Assembly (NCBI RefSeq): GCF_014698965.1
Contig: NZ_JACXAE010000064.1
Span: 54,759-118,758, forward strand
Direction of reading: 5' to 3'
From: Iningainema tapete BLCC-T55
Lineage (GTDB): Bacteria > Cyanobacteriota > Cyanobacteriia > Cyanobacteriales > Nostocaceae
Length of the DNA: 64,000 nt
Position numbers and translations under genes: made by a program. The stretch's first letter is position 1. Each line of letters begins with the position of its first letter. Positions 25,894-35,520 of the stretch are shown here, in pieces. Under the pieces are notes generated by a model. The model had not been told where the DNA came from. It worked only from the letters and a program-made list of their open reading frames with translations, and made no database searches.

Positions 25894-26775
25894 TTATTGC
25901 TCACAAGTTTTTAATCTACTAATAATTTCTGATTTTTTTTCGCTCAACTGTTTACCAATAAAAACTAACTCGGTTGCTTCTTGTGTAAATGGCTCCAGTT
26001 CCCAGCGTCCTGCAACAAAATTAAATAGGTAGATTTCTTCGTCAAAGCGGACAAACCCTTTTGCACGATAAACGTCGGACAAACTATCAGCAAATTCCTC
26101 AAAACATTGACGATTAAAATTAGCAGGCGATTTGTAGCCAAAAGATTCAAATTCAGGCTGATGAACGTGGTGTGGCGGTGGTTGTACTCTTTCTCTACCG
26201 ATGCCAAAGAGTAAGTCTGGGTCTACCTTACCTCGTTGGGTACGCAAAATTGTAGCAGTTTCATTCAGAGAATGTAACTTCTTCTCTATAGCTTGCAACT
26301 CGCTTTGGGAAACTAAATCAACTTTGTTCAGGAGGATGGTGTCAGCTGCTTCAATTTGCATCCGAGTTGTGTGACCTACTGATGGATATCTTACCATTGC
26401 ATCGGCGTCGCTCAGAGTAATAACCCCATCTAACCGTACTCTGTGCAAACTCTCTTGAATATCAAAAACCAACGCATCCGGCTCAGCGACTCCTGTTGTT
26501 TCTACTACAATGTTGTCTGGTTCAACTGTATCAATTATTTCATTGACTGCGGCTTCAAACTCTCCCAACAGCGAACAGCACACGCAGCCGCCACCCAAAT
26601 CCGCCATCTGCACATTTTTGCCTTGAATTATTTTTGTATCAATAGCAATCTCGCCAAATTCATTCATGAGAATGGCGATTTTTTTGGGGAAAGTTTCCAA
26701 GATGTGACGCAGCAGAGTTGTCTTACCGCTTCCCAATGGTCCTGTGATTACTGTTAGTGGTATACGTACTGCCAT
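25894..26775 (-). CDS. COG0523 (CobW/ZNG) GTPase metallochaperone, 293 aa
   Basis: P-loop GPLGSGKTTLLRH, metal-binding CxCC in GGGCVCCSLLGEF, ETTGVAEP, NKVD base-recognition motif and a C-terminal CobW_C domain (KGFVRFDEEIYLFNFV). A His-rich stretch (PPPHHVHQP) may store metal. Such GTPases deliver Zn2+ or Co2+ to client enzymes. Start codon lies 3 bases from the rtcB stop, so a role in metallating or switching the metal of RtcB is plausible but unproven. Confidence 0.88.
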   Translation of the reverse strand: MAVRIPLTVITGPLGSGKTTLLRHILETFPKKIAILMNEFGEIAIDTKIIQGKNVQMADLGGGCVCCSLLGEFEAAVNEIIDTVEPDNIVVETTGVAEPDALVFDIQESLHRVRLDGVITLSDADAMVRYPSVGHTTRMQIEAADTILLNKVDLVSQSELQAIEKKLHSLNETATILRTQRGKVDPDLLFGIGRERVQPPPHHVHQPEFESFGYKSPANFNRQCFEEFADSLSDVYRAKGFVRFDEEIYLFNFVAGRWELEPFTQEATELVFIGKQLSEKKSEIISRLKTCEQ

Positions 26776-26778
26776 AAA

Positions 26779-28239
26779 CTACCCCTTAATATTTCCAATC
26801 GGCGTTAACCGTACCACCCGTTTACTAATCCCGGCTAACTCAGCGGCTTCGATGACATCATCAATATTTTTGTAAGCTGCTCCTGCTTCTTCCGCTAGCC
26901 CTGACATGGAGGTACTGCGGACATAAATACCTCGGCTTTGCATATCTTTCTGGAGTTTTTCACCTCGGTAGGTTTTTCTTGCTTTTGCTCGACTCATTGT
27001 ACGTCCACTACCATGAGCAGTGCTGAAGAAAGTTTGATCGCCGCTGGGTACGCCTACTAATAAATAAGACCCAGTTTCCATACTCCCACCAATGATTACT
27101 GGTTGACCAATTTCCTTATATCGTTGGGGAACATCTCCCATTCCAGGACCAAAAGCGCGGGTTGCACCTTTGCGGTGTACGAGCAGTGATCGCTCTCGAC
27201 CATCAACAATGTGCCGCTCTAGTTTAGCGGTATTATGTGCTACATCATATACCATATGCATACCCAATTCTTCTGCCGAGTAGCCGAAAATTTCCGAAAA
27301 CACCTCCCGAATGCGGTGTAGAATAACTTGACGATTGACAAAAGACATATTGATACCGCACTTCATAGCGGTAAAATAAGCTTGCCCTTCAGGAGAGTCG
27401 AAAGGCGCACAGGCTAATTCTCGATCCAAGATTTTGATCCCGTACTTGCTCTCCATCACTTTGAGGAAGATTTGCAGATAGTCGGTTGCTACCTGATGAC
27501 CAAATCCCCGACTTCCGCAGTGGAACATCACCACCACCTGATTTGGCATAGTAATTCCCATCTTCGCGGCTAATTCCCGATCAAAAATGAATTCTTGTCG
27601 AGCAACTTGAATTTCCAAATAATGGTTTCCCGATCCCAACGTACCAATTTGGTTGAAACCACGGTCAATTGCCTTTTCACTAATTTTGGAAGAGTCAGCA
27701 CCTTTGAGACATCCGTTTTCTTCCATCAGTTCTAAGTCTTCTTCCCAACCGTAGCCATTGCGGACACACCATTGAGCGCCTTGCTCAACTACTTGACGAA
27801 ACTCATTGCGCGAGAGTTTCACAAAGCCAGTGCTTCCTACCCCGGCTGGAACCCTTTGGTAAAGTTTATCTACCAGCTTTTTGAGATCGGGTTTAACTTC
27901 ATTGTAAGTCAGGTTTGTTACCATCAAACGCATACCACAATTTATGTCAAAACCGATACCACCAGGAGAAATTACACCTCCTTGTTCCACATCCATCGCA
28001 GCTACTCCACCAATGGGAAAACCATAACCAAAGTGTCCATCAGGCATACACAAAGCGTACTTAGTTACACCAGGAAGTGTAGCTACATTGGTCACTTGGT
28101 CATATACAGCTTCATCTAATTCCTCTATTAATTTGTGTGTGGCATAAATCCGGGCGGGAACGCGCATCCCCTCCTTATAGGAAACCGGAATTTCCCAGAT
28201 AGTGTCAGAAATTTGGTTTAAAAACTCAGGAATAGCCAT
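26779..28239 (-). CDS. rtcB: RtcB RNA ligase, archaeal/eukaryotic-like clade, 486 aa
   Basis: Has GGVISPGGIGFDINCGMRLM (metal Cys), GSGNHYLEIQ, MFHCGSRGFGHQV, VAHNTAKLE and the GMP-accepting His in TAHGSGRTMSR. At 486 residues it matches the longer archaeal form, which depends on archease. First gene of the rtcB-GTPase-archease operon. It belongs to a different clade from the RtcB at 19925. Confidence 0.93.
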   Translation of the reverse strand: MAIPEFLNQISDTIWEIPVSYKEGMRVPARIYATHKLIEELDEAVYDQVTNVATLPGVTKYALCMPDGHFGYGFPIGGVAAMDVEQGGVISPGGIGFDINCGMRLMVTNLTYNEVKPDLKKLVDKLYQRVPAGVGSTGFVKLSRNEFRQVVEQGAQWCVRNGYGWEEDLELMEENGCLKGADSSKISEKAIDRGFNQIGTLGSGNHYLEIQVARQEFIFDRELAAKMGITMPNQVVVMFHCGSRGFGHQVATDYLQIFLKVMESKYGIKILDRELACAPFDSPEGQAYFTAMKCGINMSFVNRQVILHRIREVFSEIFGYSAEELGMHMVYDVAHNTAKLERHIVDGRERSLLVHRKGATRAFGPGMGDVPQRYKEIGQPVIIGGSMETGSYLLVGVPSGDQTFFSTAHGSGRTMSRAKARKTYRGEKLQKDMQSRGIYVRSTSMSGLAEEAGAAYKNIDDVIEAAELAGISKRVVRLTPIGNIKG

Positions 28240-28587
28240 TTTGAAGGAATTTTGGTTAGTAGCAGGAGTTGCGGCGCGAGCTTAAACCCTATTGATCTAG
28301 TTTTAAAGTTTCTACTTTTTTTCAACCTCTTCCTTAAGACGCGACATCAGCTTGCAGAACTATCCGTCTATTGATGGGGAGAAGGAATGCGGTAGTTGTG
28401 TCTCTCTCGTAACAAGTTGTGATACCATTTCTCGTTAATCATGATACATATAAACCCTGTAGAGACGCGAAATTTCGCGTCTCTACACCGTCTGTAAGTA
28501 GGTAGGCGTAAATAAATAAAAGTTTGTAGTAAGGGCTTTAGCCCTAAAAAGCTTTGCTCGTTGTGCTGTCCGTTTATTAAGATGTGA
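28240..28587. other. Intergenic region with dispersed repeats
   Basis: About 350 bases between the rtcB operon start and the end of the Wsp-like operon. It contains the palindrome GTAGAGACGCGAAATTTCGC-GTCTCTAC (28459-28486) and a smaller one, AGGGCTTTAGCCCT near 28532-28545, which could terminate the operon ending at 28588. No gene seen. Confidence 0.6.
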
Positions 28588-30087
28588 TTATGCGACTTTA
28601 CTTTTCACACTAATTGATTTATATATAGCATCAAGATGTGCTGCTACATGGATAGGTTTCGTTGTAAACTGAATGTAAAAACTTCCATTTTGGGCAATGT
28701 CTAATACTTTGGCATAGACATCTTCACTTGCTGTTGCTTGATCTGGTACGACTAAGTTTAGCTTTATATTACTGAGTGCCAATGGGCAACCACCTACTGA
28801 ATCTCTACGTATCAGAGCTCCTTTTGCGGAAAGCTCAACTAAATTTCCTAAAAAAGCAGTGTCACTGACATCCTTACCTTCCACAATACTATATTGAATT
28901 TTGATAGTTTCTCGAAGGGGAAAAAACTCTTCTTCTGCTTTGGATAAAAAGAGGTTATATTCCCCAGAAATTCCGCCTACTTCATAGATGTTAATTGGCT
29001 GATTTACCCCTTTAGGAGTAACCTGCTTTTGTCCTTCAATTTTCACAATGCTGCCAGCTTCTTTTAAAGTAGATTCGGAAATTAAAATTTGACCACCTGT
29101 AGTATATGATTCAATCCGATAAGTGAGATTAATTTGGCTGCCAACAACACCGTATTTAGTCCGTTTTTCTGAGCCAATGTTTCCCACCACAACTTCACCA
29201 GTATTAATGCCTATACCCATTTCTAGTGGTGATAAGCCCCACTGTTTCATTTGTTCATTAACAGGAACCATAGCTAACTGCATAGCAACAGCACAAGCAA
29301 CAGCCCTCACAGCATCATCAACTCTAGGAGTGGGAGCACCAAACAGAACTAAAATCCCATCTCCCATGAACTCATCAATAGTTCCTTGGTACTGGGTAAT
29401 CACATCTGCCATGAATCCTAGATAGAAATTAAGAATTTTCAAAACTTCTTCGGGCGACAATTTTTCTGAAAGGCTAGTGAATCCTCTTAAATCTGAGGTA
29501 AGTATGGAGATTTTCCGCCTTTCACCACCCAGTTTCAATCCTTCAGGAGTTTCTAGTAAGTTGGCAACAATTTCATCACTTAAGTAACGTCCAAAAACCC
29601 GACGAATCAGTTCGTTGGAGTTTTCTAATTTATTTGAGTAATTTTGGATCTCTTGATAAGCTTCGTTACGTTGTAAAAGGCTGATATAACCTTTGGAGTG
29701 ATAACGAATTCGGGCAATTAGCTCAACTTTATCTGGCAACTTTACTAAGTAGTCATTAGCGCCCAGAGAAAAAGCTTCAGCTTTAATCTTTGGTTCCTCT
29801 TTACTGGAAAGCACAATCATTGGCACATCTTTGGTTGCTGGATGCGCACGAAAAAAACGTAATAACAGTAAGCCATCAATGTCAGGCATGACTAAATCTT
29901 GAAGAATTACTGTCGGAGCGACTTCTAGAGCTTTGGGAATAGCAACAGCAGGATCGCTACAGTAGTGAAAAGTAATATCTGTTTCCGGCTCTAGCATCCG
30001 ACGTACTGCTTCGCCAATCATCGGTTGATCGTCAATAAGTAAAACTGTAACTGGATGTTCTGTCCAGGATAATTTAGAGTTAGTCAT
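28588..30087 (-). CDS. REC - class III nucleotide cyclase - PilZ-like output protein, 499 aa
   Basis: REC domain 12-130 with phospho-acceptor Asp64 (LQDLVMPDIDG); class III cyclase 190-370 with metal Asp199 (TSDLRGFTS) and Asp243 (FMGDG) and transition-state Asn320/Arg324 (GSQINLTYR). The purine-specifying positions read Glu239 (DEFMGD) and Lys311 (TKYGVVG), unlike standard adenylyl cyclases (Lys, Asp). Residues 395-495 resemble PilZ (VELSAKGALIRR), but the RxxxR arginines are not clear. Start ATG 30087, four bases after cheB; the TTG at 30141 would overlap cheB. It occupies the place of WspR. Confidence 0.85.
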   Translation of the reverse strand: MTNSKLSWTEHPVTVLLIDDQPMIGEAVRRMLEPETDITFHYCSDPAVAIPKALEVAPTVILQDLVMPDIDGLLLLRFFRAHPATKDVPMIVLSSKEEPKIKAEAFSLGANDYLVKLPDKVELIARIRYHSKGYISLLQRNEAYQEIQNYSNKLENSNELIRRVFGRYLSDEIVANLLETPEGLKLGGERRKISILTSDLRGFTSLSEKLSPEEVLKILNFYLGFMADVITQYQGTIDEFMGDGILVLFGAPTPRVDDAVRAVACAVAMQLAMVPVNEQMKQWGLSPLEMGIGINTGEVVVGNIGSEKRTKYGVVGSQINLTYRIESYTTGGQILISESTLKEAGSIVKIEGQKQVTPKGVNQPINIYEVGGISGEYNLFLSKAEEEFFPLRETIKIQYSIVEGKDVSDTAFLGNLVELSAKGALIRRDSVGGCPLALSNIKLNLVVPDQATASEDVYAKVLDIAQNGSFYIQFTTKPIHVAAHLDAIYKSISVKSKVA

Positions 30088-30091
30088 AGCT

Positions 30092-31099
30092 TTAAAAAGA
30101 TAGACGAGATAGATGCTCTTGACAAGCTTTGGCGATCGCATTTATTGGCAAAATCTCCACTGCTGCTTTCAAGTCTGCTGCCGCTTTTGGCATCCCATAC
30201 ACTACAGAAGTGGCTTGATCCTGAGCTATGGTATGCCAACCAACAGAGCGCAGAGCCTTCATACCTTCGCCTCCATCTCTACCCATACCAGTTAGCAACA
30301 CTCCTACGCCCTTACCATGCCAATGCTGAGCAACACTATTAAAAAAAACATCTACAGACGGACGGTAAGGAAAATCTCGTGGTTCTTTAGTATATTTTAG
30401 TACTAAAGTTGGTTGTAATACTAGATGGTCATTAGTTGCGGCAATCAGAACTTTACCAGGTTGTATTTGCTCACCTGCTACAGCCAAACGGATTGGAAGT
30501 GGTGAGTAATTACTTAACCATTCCGCCAAACCGGAGGCAAACTGGGAATCCACATGCTGAATAATCACAACACCGGCTGAGAAATTTTTTGATAAACCAG
30601 ATAAAAGTGTTGCTAGAGCCTGGGGCCCACCAGTAGAAGATCCAATTGCCAAAAGGGGTGGAAGAGATTTTGAATTAGATTTAGATTTTGGATTTCGGTG
30701 AGCTGATTTTCCACTGAGTTTGGCAATAGTGGCGATTTTTGCCAGAACAGCATCACCAGATATACTTCCGTCAGGATTCAAAACAGGTGTATTAATGGCA
30801 TCAAGAGCGCCATATCCCATTGCTTCAAAAACTTGGGACATGCGATCGCTGACGGCAGATGTGACAATCAAAATTGGACAGGGAGAATTTGCCATAATCT
30901 GGCGCGTCGCCTCCACCCCATTCATGATTGGCATGAACAAATCCATCAAAATTAAGTCTGGGGTATCTGCTGCACACTTTGTTACGGCAGAAACACCATC
31001 ACCTGCTATCCAAGCAATTTCATACTCTGGAATTGTCACCAAAACCCGTCGCAGTGCTTCTTGTGCGATCGGCATATCATTAACAATAGCTATCCTCAT
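30092..31099 (-). CDS. CheB/WspF-type protein-glutamate methylesterase, 335 aa
   Basis: REC domain with Asp53 (LILMDLFMP), linker with KSKSNSKS, and methylesterase domain with Ser in [10 protein letters not shown], His in IIQHVD and Asp in GMGRDGGEG. Removes methyl groups from receptor glutamates to reset the array. Between the channel gene (14-base gap) and the cyclase gene (4-base gap). Confidence 0.93.
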   Translation of the reverse strand: MRIAIVNDMPIAQEALRRVLVTIPEYEIAWIAGDGVSAVTKCAADTPDLILMDLFMPIMNGVEATRQIMANSPCPILIVTSAVSDRMSQVFEAMGYGALDAINTPVLNPDGSISGDAVLAKIATIAKLSGKSAHRNPKSKSNSKSLPPLLAIGSSTGGPQALATLLSGLSKNFSAGVVIIQHVDSQFASGLAEWLSNYSPLPIRLAVAGEQIQPGKVLIAATNDHLVLQPTLVLKYTKEPRDFPYRPSVDVFFNSVAQHWHGKGVGVLLTGMGRDGGEGMKALRSVGWHTIAQDQATSVVYGMPKAAADLKAAVEILPINAIAKACQEHLSRLSF

Positions 31100-31113
31100 A
31101 AATTATGTACCAA

Positions 31114-32532
31114 CTAAAGATTGAATACTGTCTGAAGGCGTTTGCGAACCCAAACCATAGGATTATTGTCATCTTCTGCTGCATCTACTAACCCCAATTG
31201 TCGCAACTGCTCCTGACGTGATGCTAATTCCTCTTGATGTTTCCCTAACTCTTGAACAATTTCTTCAGCTAAATCTGGATGTTTCTTTAAAAGTTTTTCA
31301 AAGCCTTTATTATTGATTACAAACAAATTTGTATCTTCTAATGCTCTTACTGTTGCTGTGCGGGGAATTGCCAACATTAAAGCAAGTTCTCCAAAAAATT
31401 GCCCAGTTTGAAGAGTGCTGAGATGTTTATTAATTTTTTCCACAAAAACTTCTACCGAACCTCCTAAAATGATGTAAAATGCATTACCAGGATCATTTTC
31501 TCGAAATAAAATGTCGGATGCCTTTATACGTTGACGATAACCAATTTCAATTAATTGCCGTAACTCAATGTCATTAAACTTTTGGAAATAAGTTACTTTT
31601 CGCAATAACACCCTCAGAGATAAAGGTTGATATTTGTCATTAGATTGCTGATCGGTAGGAAGGATATTTTGGTCAGTTTCTTTTTGATGATATGGTAGAA
31701 GAATACCAGAAGTTCGCAAATTATACTGAATAATAAAGTTCAAAGAACTCTTAATATCTACTTTTTTCTCTATTTGATATGTCCATACCCTAAGCTCAAA
31801 CTCTAAAGAGTTATCTACAAAACCATTAAAAATAACTTTAGGGGGTGGATCTTTAGCAAGTGATTGTTCCATATAAGCAGAATTTAATAAAGTTTCTGTA
31901 ACAACTAATGGATCGCTATTACTATCTACTTTTATCAGAATAATAATTTGATTTTTGTTTTGTTGATATTTCCAATTAATAATCGGTTTTTGCACTAAAC
32001 TACTATTAGGCATAATTAAACTAGTTCCGTCATTTGTTTGAATAATTGTAGAACGTAAAGAAATTTTTCTCACAGTTCCTTGTAGTGTTTGAAATTCTTC
32101 TGATACCCACAGTTCAATAAAGTCTCCAACTTTTACAGAACGTTCTAATAATAAAGTTAGACCACTGAGAAAATTTTCTGTTACGTTTTGTAAAGCGAAG
32201 CCTAATCCAATTCCCAAACCACCAGCTAAAACAGCTAATGAAGCCAGATTAAAACCAGTACCGTCTAAAACAAGTATCAATCCTAATCCGCCAGTAATAT
32301 AAGTGATAATAGAGGCGAGAGCATCTCTGTTTCCTTCGTCAATGGCAAATTTTACCAGTAATCTGTTTCTGAGAATTTTATAGAGAAAGTGAGAAAATAT
32401 CAGTACTACTATTACCGAGATAATTAATTGTAATATTAAATTAAGTGAAATAGTATTTTGACCTATTTTAACTTCTACATTTTGTAATATTTCTGAAACT
32501 TGTGTGAATATTTTTTGTAAAAATGTAAGCAT
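31114..32532 (-). CDS. MscS-type channel with C-terminal cyclic-nucleotide-binding domain (bCNG), 472 aa
   Basis: N-terminal membrane helices, the pore-lining TM3-like helix (LASLAVLAGGLGIGLGFALQ) and the MscS beta domain (VKVGDFIELW, IIMPNSSLV-like segment), then a cNMP-binding domain from about 330. Its phosphate-binding cassette FGELALMLAIPRTATVRA keeps the Glu and Arg that contact the ribose and phosphate. Thr after the Arg resembles cGMP-preferring domains. This is the bCNG subfamily of MscS. It lies inside the chemosensory operon, near a nucleotide cyclase. Confidence 0.9.
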   Translation of the reverse strand: MLTFLQKIFTQVSEILQNVEVKIGQNTISLNLILQLIISVIVVLIFSHFLYKILRNRLLVKFAIDEGNRDALASIITYITGGLGLILVLDGTGFNLASLAVLAGGLGIGLGFALQNVTENFLSGLTLLLERSVKVGDFIELWVSEEFQTLQGTVRKISLRSTIIQTNDGTSLIMPNSSLVQKPIINWKYQQNKNQIIILIKVDSNSDPLVVTETLLNSAYMEQSLAKDPPPKVIFNGFVDNSLEFELRVWTYQIEKKVDIKSSLNFIIQYNLRTSGILLPYHQKETDQNILPTDQQSNDKYQPLSLRVLLRKVTYFQKFNDIELRQLIEIGYRQRIKASDILFRENDPGNAFYIILGGSVEVFVEKINKHLSTLQTGQFFGELALMLAIPRTATVRALEDTNLFVINNKGFEKLLKKHPDLAEEIVQELGKHQEELASRQEQLRQLGLVDAAEDDNNPMVWVRKRLQTVFNL

Positions 32533-32559
32533 TTTAGTATTAAATGAGAAAAAAGTTTA

Positions 32560-35475
32560 TTAATCACCAATCAGAGCAATCACAGAATTTAACAAAGTAT
32601 CATCATGAAAACTACTCTTTGTTAAGTAATAATCAGCACCTACTTCTAAACCCCTAATCCGGTCTGATTCTCTATCTTTATAAGACACAATAATTACAGG
32701 TAAAGATTGTAAAGTATTATGCTGTTTAATCTGACTGACTAGCTCAAACCCATTCATTCGGGGCATATCAATGTCACTAATAACCAAATCGTAATTACCA
32801 GTACGCACAGCATTCCACCCATCCATGCCATTCACAGCCACGTCAACTTGATAACCCTTGTTTTCCAGTAACTTTCGTTCCACTTCCCGCACTGTAATCG
32901 AATCATCGACTACCAAGATGCGCTTACGTTGAGTTGGTGTAGTGCTGGTTGAACCTTGGCTGATTCTACTGAGAAGTTTGTTGTTTAAGCGTTTGTCAAT
33001 TGAGCGCATCATGTCCTCGACATCTATAATCAGGACGGGAGAACCATCTGACATTAAAGCTGCGGCACTAATATCTGGAACTTTCCCTAACCTGGTATCT
33101 AAAGGTCGTACAACCAAATCACGCTCTCCGAGAAACTTATCTACCACTAAACCATAACGGTTGGAGCGATCGCTCACAATCACTACTGAAAATACCTCTA
33201 AATTAAGAGAAGACTGTTGGAGATCCAAAACTTGTTCGGCTGCTACCAGTCCAATATTGAGTCCATCTAGCGTAAAATATTGGCGATTTTCAATGTACCT
33301 CAGATCGGATTTGTTAATCGTGACAATACGTTCAATGCGTGTCAGCGGAAAAGCATAAGGTTCTCCAGATATTTCTACTAACAACGTGCGAATCACCGAC
33401 AGAGTTAGTGGCAATTGCAAGTGAAAAGCCATTCCCTTTCCAAATTGAGATACAGCCCTGACAATACCTCCTACTTCTTGAACCATGCTCTGTACTACAT
33501 CCAAACCAACACCACGACCAGAAATCTCTGTCACCGATTTTGCTGTGGAAAAACCGGGAAGAAAGAGAAACTCCATCAGTTCAGCTTCTGTTAATTGAGC
33601 CGCCATTTCCGCAGTAGTCATACCCTTATTAACAGTTTTTTCGCGCAGGCGCTCTATATCCACCCCCTTACCATCATCCGAGACTGTAATTAGTAACATC
33701 CCAGATCGATGGACTGCTTCTAGTCGTACCGTTCCTTCAACTGGTTTCCCTACTGCTTGACGCTCATCGGGAGACTCAATGCCGTGATCGACAGAATTAC
33801 GCAGAATATGAGTCAGTGGAGCTTCTAATTTTTCTAAGATATCCCGATCCACTTGAGTGGATTTGCCAATAATTTCAAATTTGACTTGTTTGCCCAACCT
33901 TCTTGCTAAATCCCGCATCATCCGAGGAAAACCCTGAACTCCATCTGCAAAAGGACGCATATGACTGGCGATCACTTCCCGGTAGAGGCGATCAGAAAGA
34001 TTTGCGGAACGACGAGCAAAAAGTTCTAACTCGCTCAGACGATCTGCCAGAAATTGGCGGCATTCGTCTGATTTTTTCCGTGAGTCGCTTAAATAGCTCT
34101 GTGTACGCTGATTTACTCTTTGATCTGCTAAGCTTTCTTGTAACTTTTCGAGCAAGTTATGTAGTTCCAGTTGCTGATTTCTCAGTTTGAATAAGGAATC
34201 GGCAAATGGTTGTAGCCAGTTTGCTTCTACCAATGATTCACCAGCCAAACCCATTAAGCGATTTAAGTTGTCAGCACTGACTCGCACTACACGATCTACA
34301 GATTGAGAATTTTGGGCGGAGTGTAAACTACTTTCTTTGTTAGACTCTTGAGCGATCGCCTTTGGTGCAGCAATTGCGGGTGTCCTAGTCTCTGGCTTTT
34401 GTTCTAAGACTGGTTGATCGAGAACAGGAACAGGAACAGGGAAAGAGTTTTCTTTGTGGCGATCGCTAATTGACGAGGTGTTAGTTACCAGTTCAGCGGT
34501 TGAAGGCTCTTTAACCACAAGTACATCTTTTAGAGTTGGCTGTTCTAAAGGACTCTCCGTGATTTTGGTGATCATGGTTGCTATTTCGCTGTCATGCTTT
34601 GACAGCCAAGATTCGATTTCAATTTCACTTACTTGTGTAAGGCGTAAAAGTAAATCAACGCTTCTGAGTAAATTGTCAATTTGATTTGTTTGTAAGGGAA
34701 TTTTTCTCTTCAAAGCTGCGAGTAAATTTTCCTCTAACGCTAGAGCAATTTTAACAACTCCATCAATTTGAACAATCTTACTAGCTCCTTTGATAACATG
34801 AGCTGCTTGAACTAAAGTTTCGGCTACAAGACTATCCGAATTACTTTTAAGTTCGTTTAGCTGTTCCTTCAAAAAGGTAGTTTGAGTTTCTACTTCCGTG
34901 CGGAATAAAGCCAGCATGGATAAATCGCAAGTGACGCTTGGAGGAGCGGTTAGGCTGTTGGTTGGCGTTTCTGTTAGCGCTGCATCTTTATTAGGAGAAG
35001 GAGAGCTAGGGGCTTTATGTACAACTTTTGTGACAGGTTGAGATTTTATATGCGTATTTAAATTCCCTGTCAAAATTGAGGATATTGCTGTCACTAAGTT
35101 CTCAATTTCTGATTGATATTGACTCAACCAAGTTTCTAGTTGAGGGTTAGGAACCTGACTGAGGCTTAACAACATATCTACCCCTTGTAACAGCACATCA
35201 ATTTTGTCGGCTGAATCAAGGGTGAGCGAACCATTTTGGGCGGCAACAAAGCAGTCTTCCATAACGTGGGCTATCTTGACAGCCGCATCCAGTTGCACAA
35301 CGCGGGCTGCTCCCTTGATAGAATGAGATGCACGCATTAAACCTTCTAGTTCTGTGGCTGCATTGGGATTAGTTTCTAAGGCTAATAGATTGTTGTTAAG
35401 TATAGCTGCTTGGGCTTCGACTTCCATGCGAAATAAATCTAGCATGGAGACGTTGTTCATATTATCATTGCTCAT
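32560..35475 (-). CDS. WspE-type hybrid CheA kinase (2 Hpt - CheA - CheW - REC), 971 aa
   Basis: Two Hpt domains with His51 (RASHSIKGAARVV) and His226 (QAAHVIKGASKIV), CheA dimer and ATPase core (N-box LTHILRNSVDHGIE, G-boxes DDGKGVD and GRGVGLDVV), a CheW-like domain and a C-terminal REC (RILVVDDSITVREVE, ISDIDMPRMNG). The first 100 residues (MLDLFRMEVEAQAAIL...) closely follow Pseudomonas WspE. It phosphorylates CheB and the cyclase REC in the predicted circuit. The duplicated Hpt is unusual for WspE. Confidence 0.93.
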   Translation of the reverse strand: MSNDNMNNVSMLDLFRMEVEAQAAILNNNLLALETNPNAATELEGLMRASHSIKGAARVVQLDAAVKIAHVMEDCFVAAQNGSLTLDSADKIDVLLQGVDMLLSLSQVPNPQLETWLSQYQSEIENLVTAISSILTGNLNTHIKSQPVTKVVHKAPSSPSPNKDAALTETPTNSLTAPPSVTCDLSMLALFRTEVETQTTFLKEQLNELKSNSDSLVAETLVQAAHVIKGASKIVQIDGVVKIALALEENLLAALKRKIPLQTNQIDNLLRSVDLLLRLTQVSEIEIESWLSKHDSEIATMITKITESPLEQPTLKDVLVVKEPSTAELVTNTSSISDRHKENSFPVPVPVLDQPVLEQKPETRTPAIAAPKAIAQESNKESSLHSAQNSQSVDRVVRVSADNLNRLMGLAGESLVEANWLQPFADSLFKLRNQQLELHNLLEKLQESLADQRVNQRTQSYLSDSRKKSDECRQFLADRLSELELFARRSANLSDRLYREVIASHMRPFADGVQGFPRMMRDLARRLGKQVKFEIIGKSTQVDRDILEKLEAPLTHILRNSVDHGIESPDERQAVGKPVEGTVRLEAVHRSGMLLITVSDDGKGVDIERLREKTVNKGMTTAEMAAQLTEAELMEFLFLPGFSTAKSVTEISGRGVGLDVVQSMVQEVGGIVRAVSQFGKGMAFHLQLPLTLSVIRTLLVEISGEPYAFPLTRIERIVTINKSDLRYIENRQYFTLDGLNIGLVAAEQVLDLQQSSLNLEVFSVVIVSDRSNRYGLVVDKFLGERDLVVRPLDTRLGKVPDISAAALMSDGSPVLIIDVEDMMRSIDKRLNNKLLSRISQGSTSTTPTQRKRILVVDDSITVREVERKLLENKGYQVDVAVNGMDGWNAVRTGNYDLVISDIDMPRMNGFELVSQIKQHNTLQSLPVIIVSYKDRESDRIRGLEVGADYYLTKSSFHDDTLLNSVIALIGD

Positions 35476-35520
35476 TGTTGATTGTTAATTGTTAATTGTT
35501 ATAGGCTATTAGCTATTACC

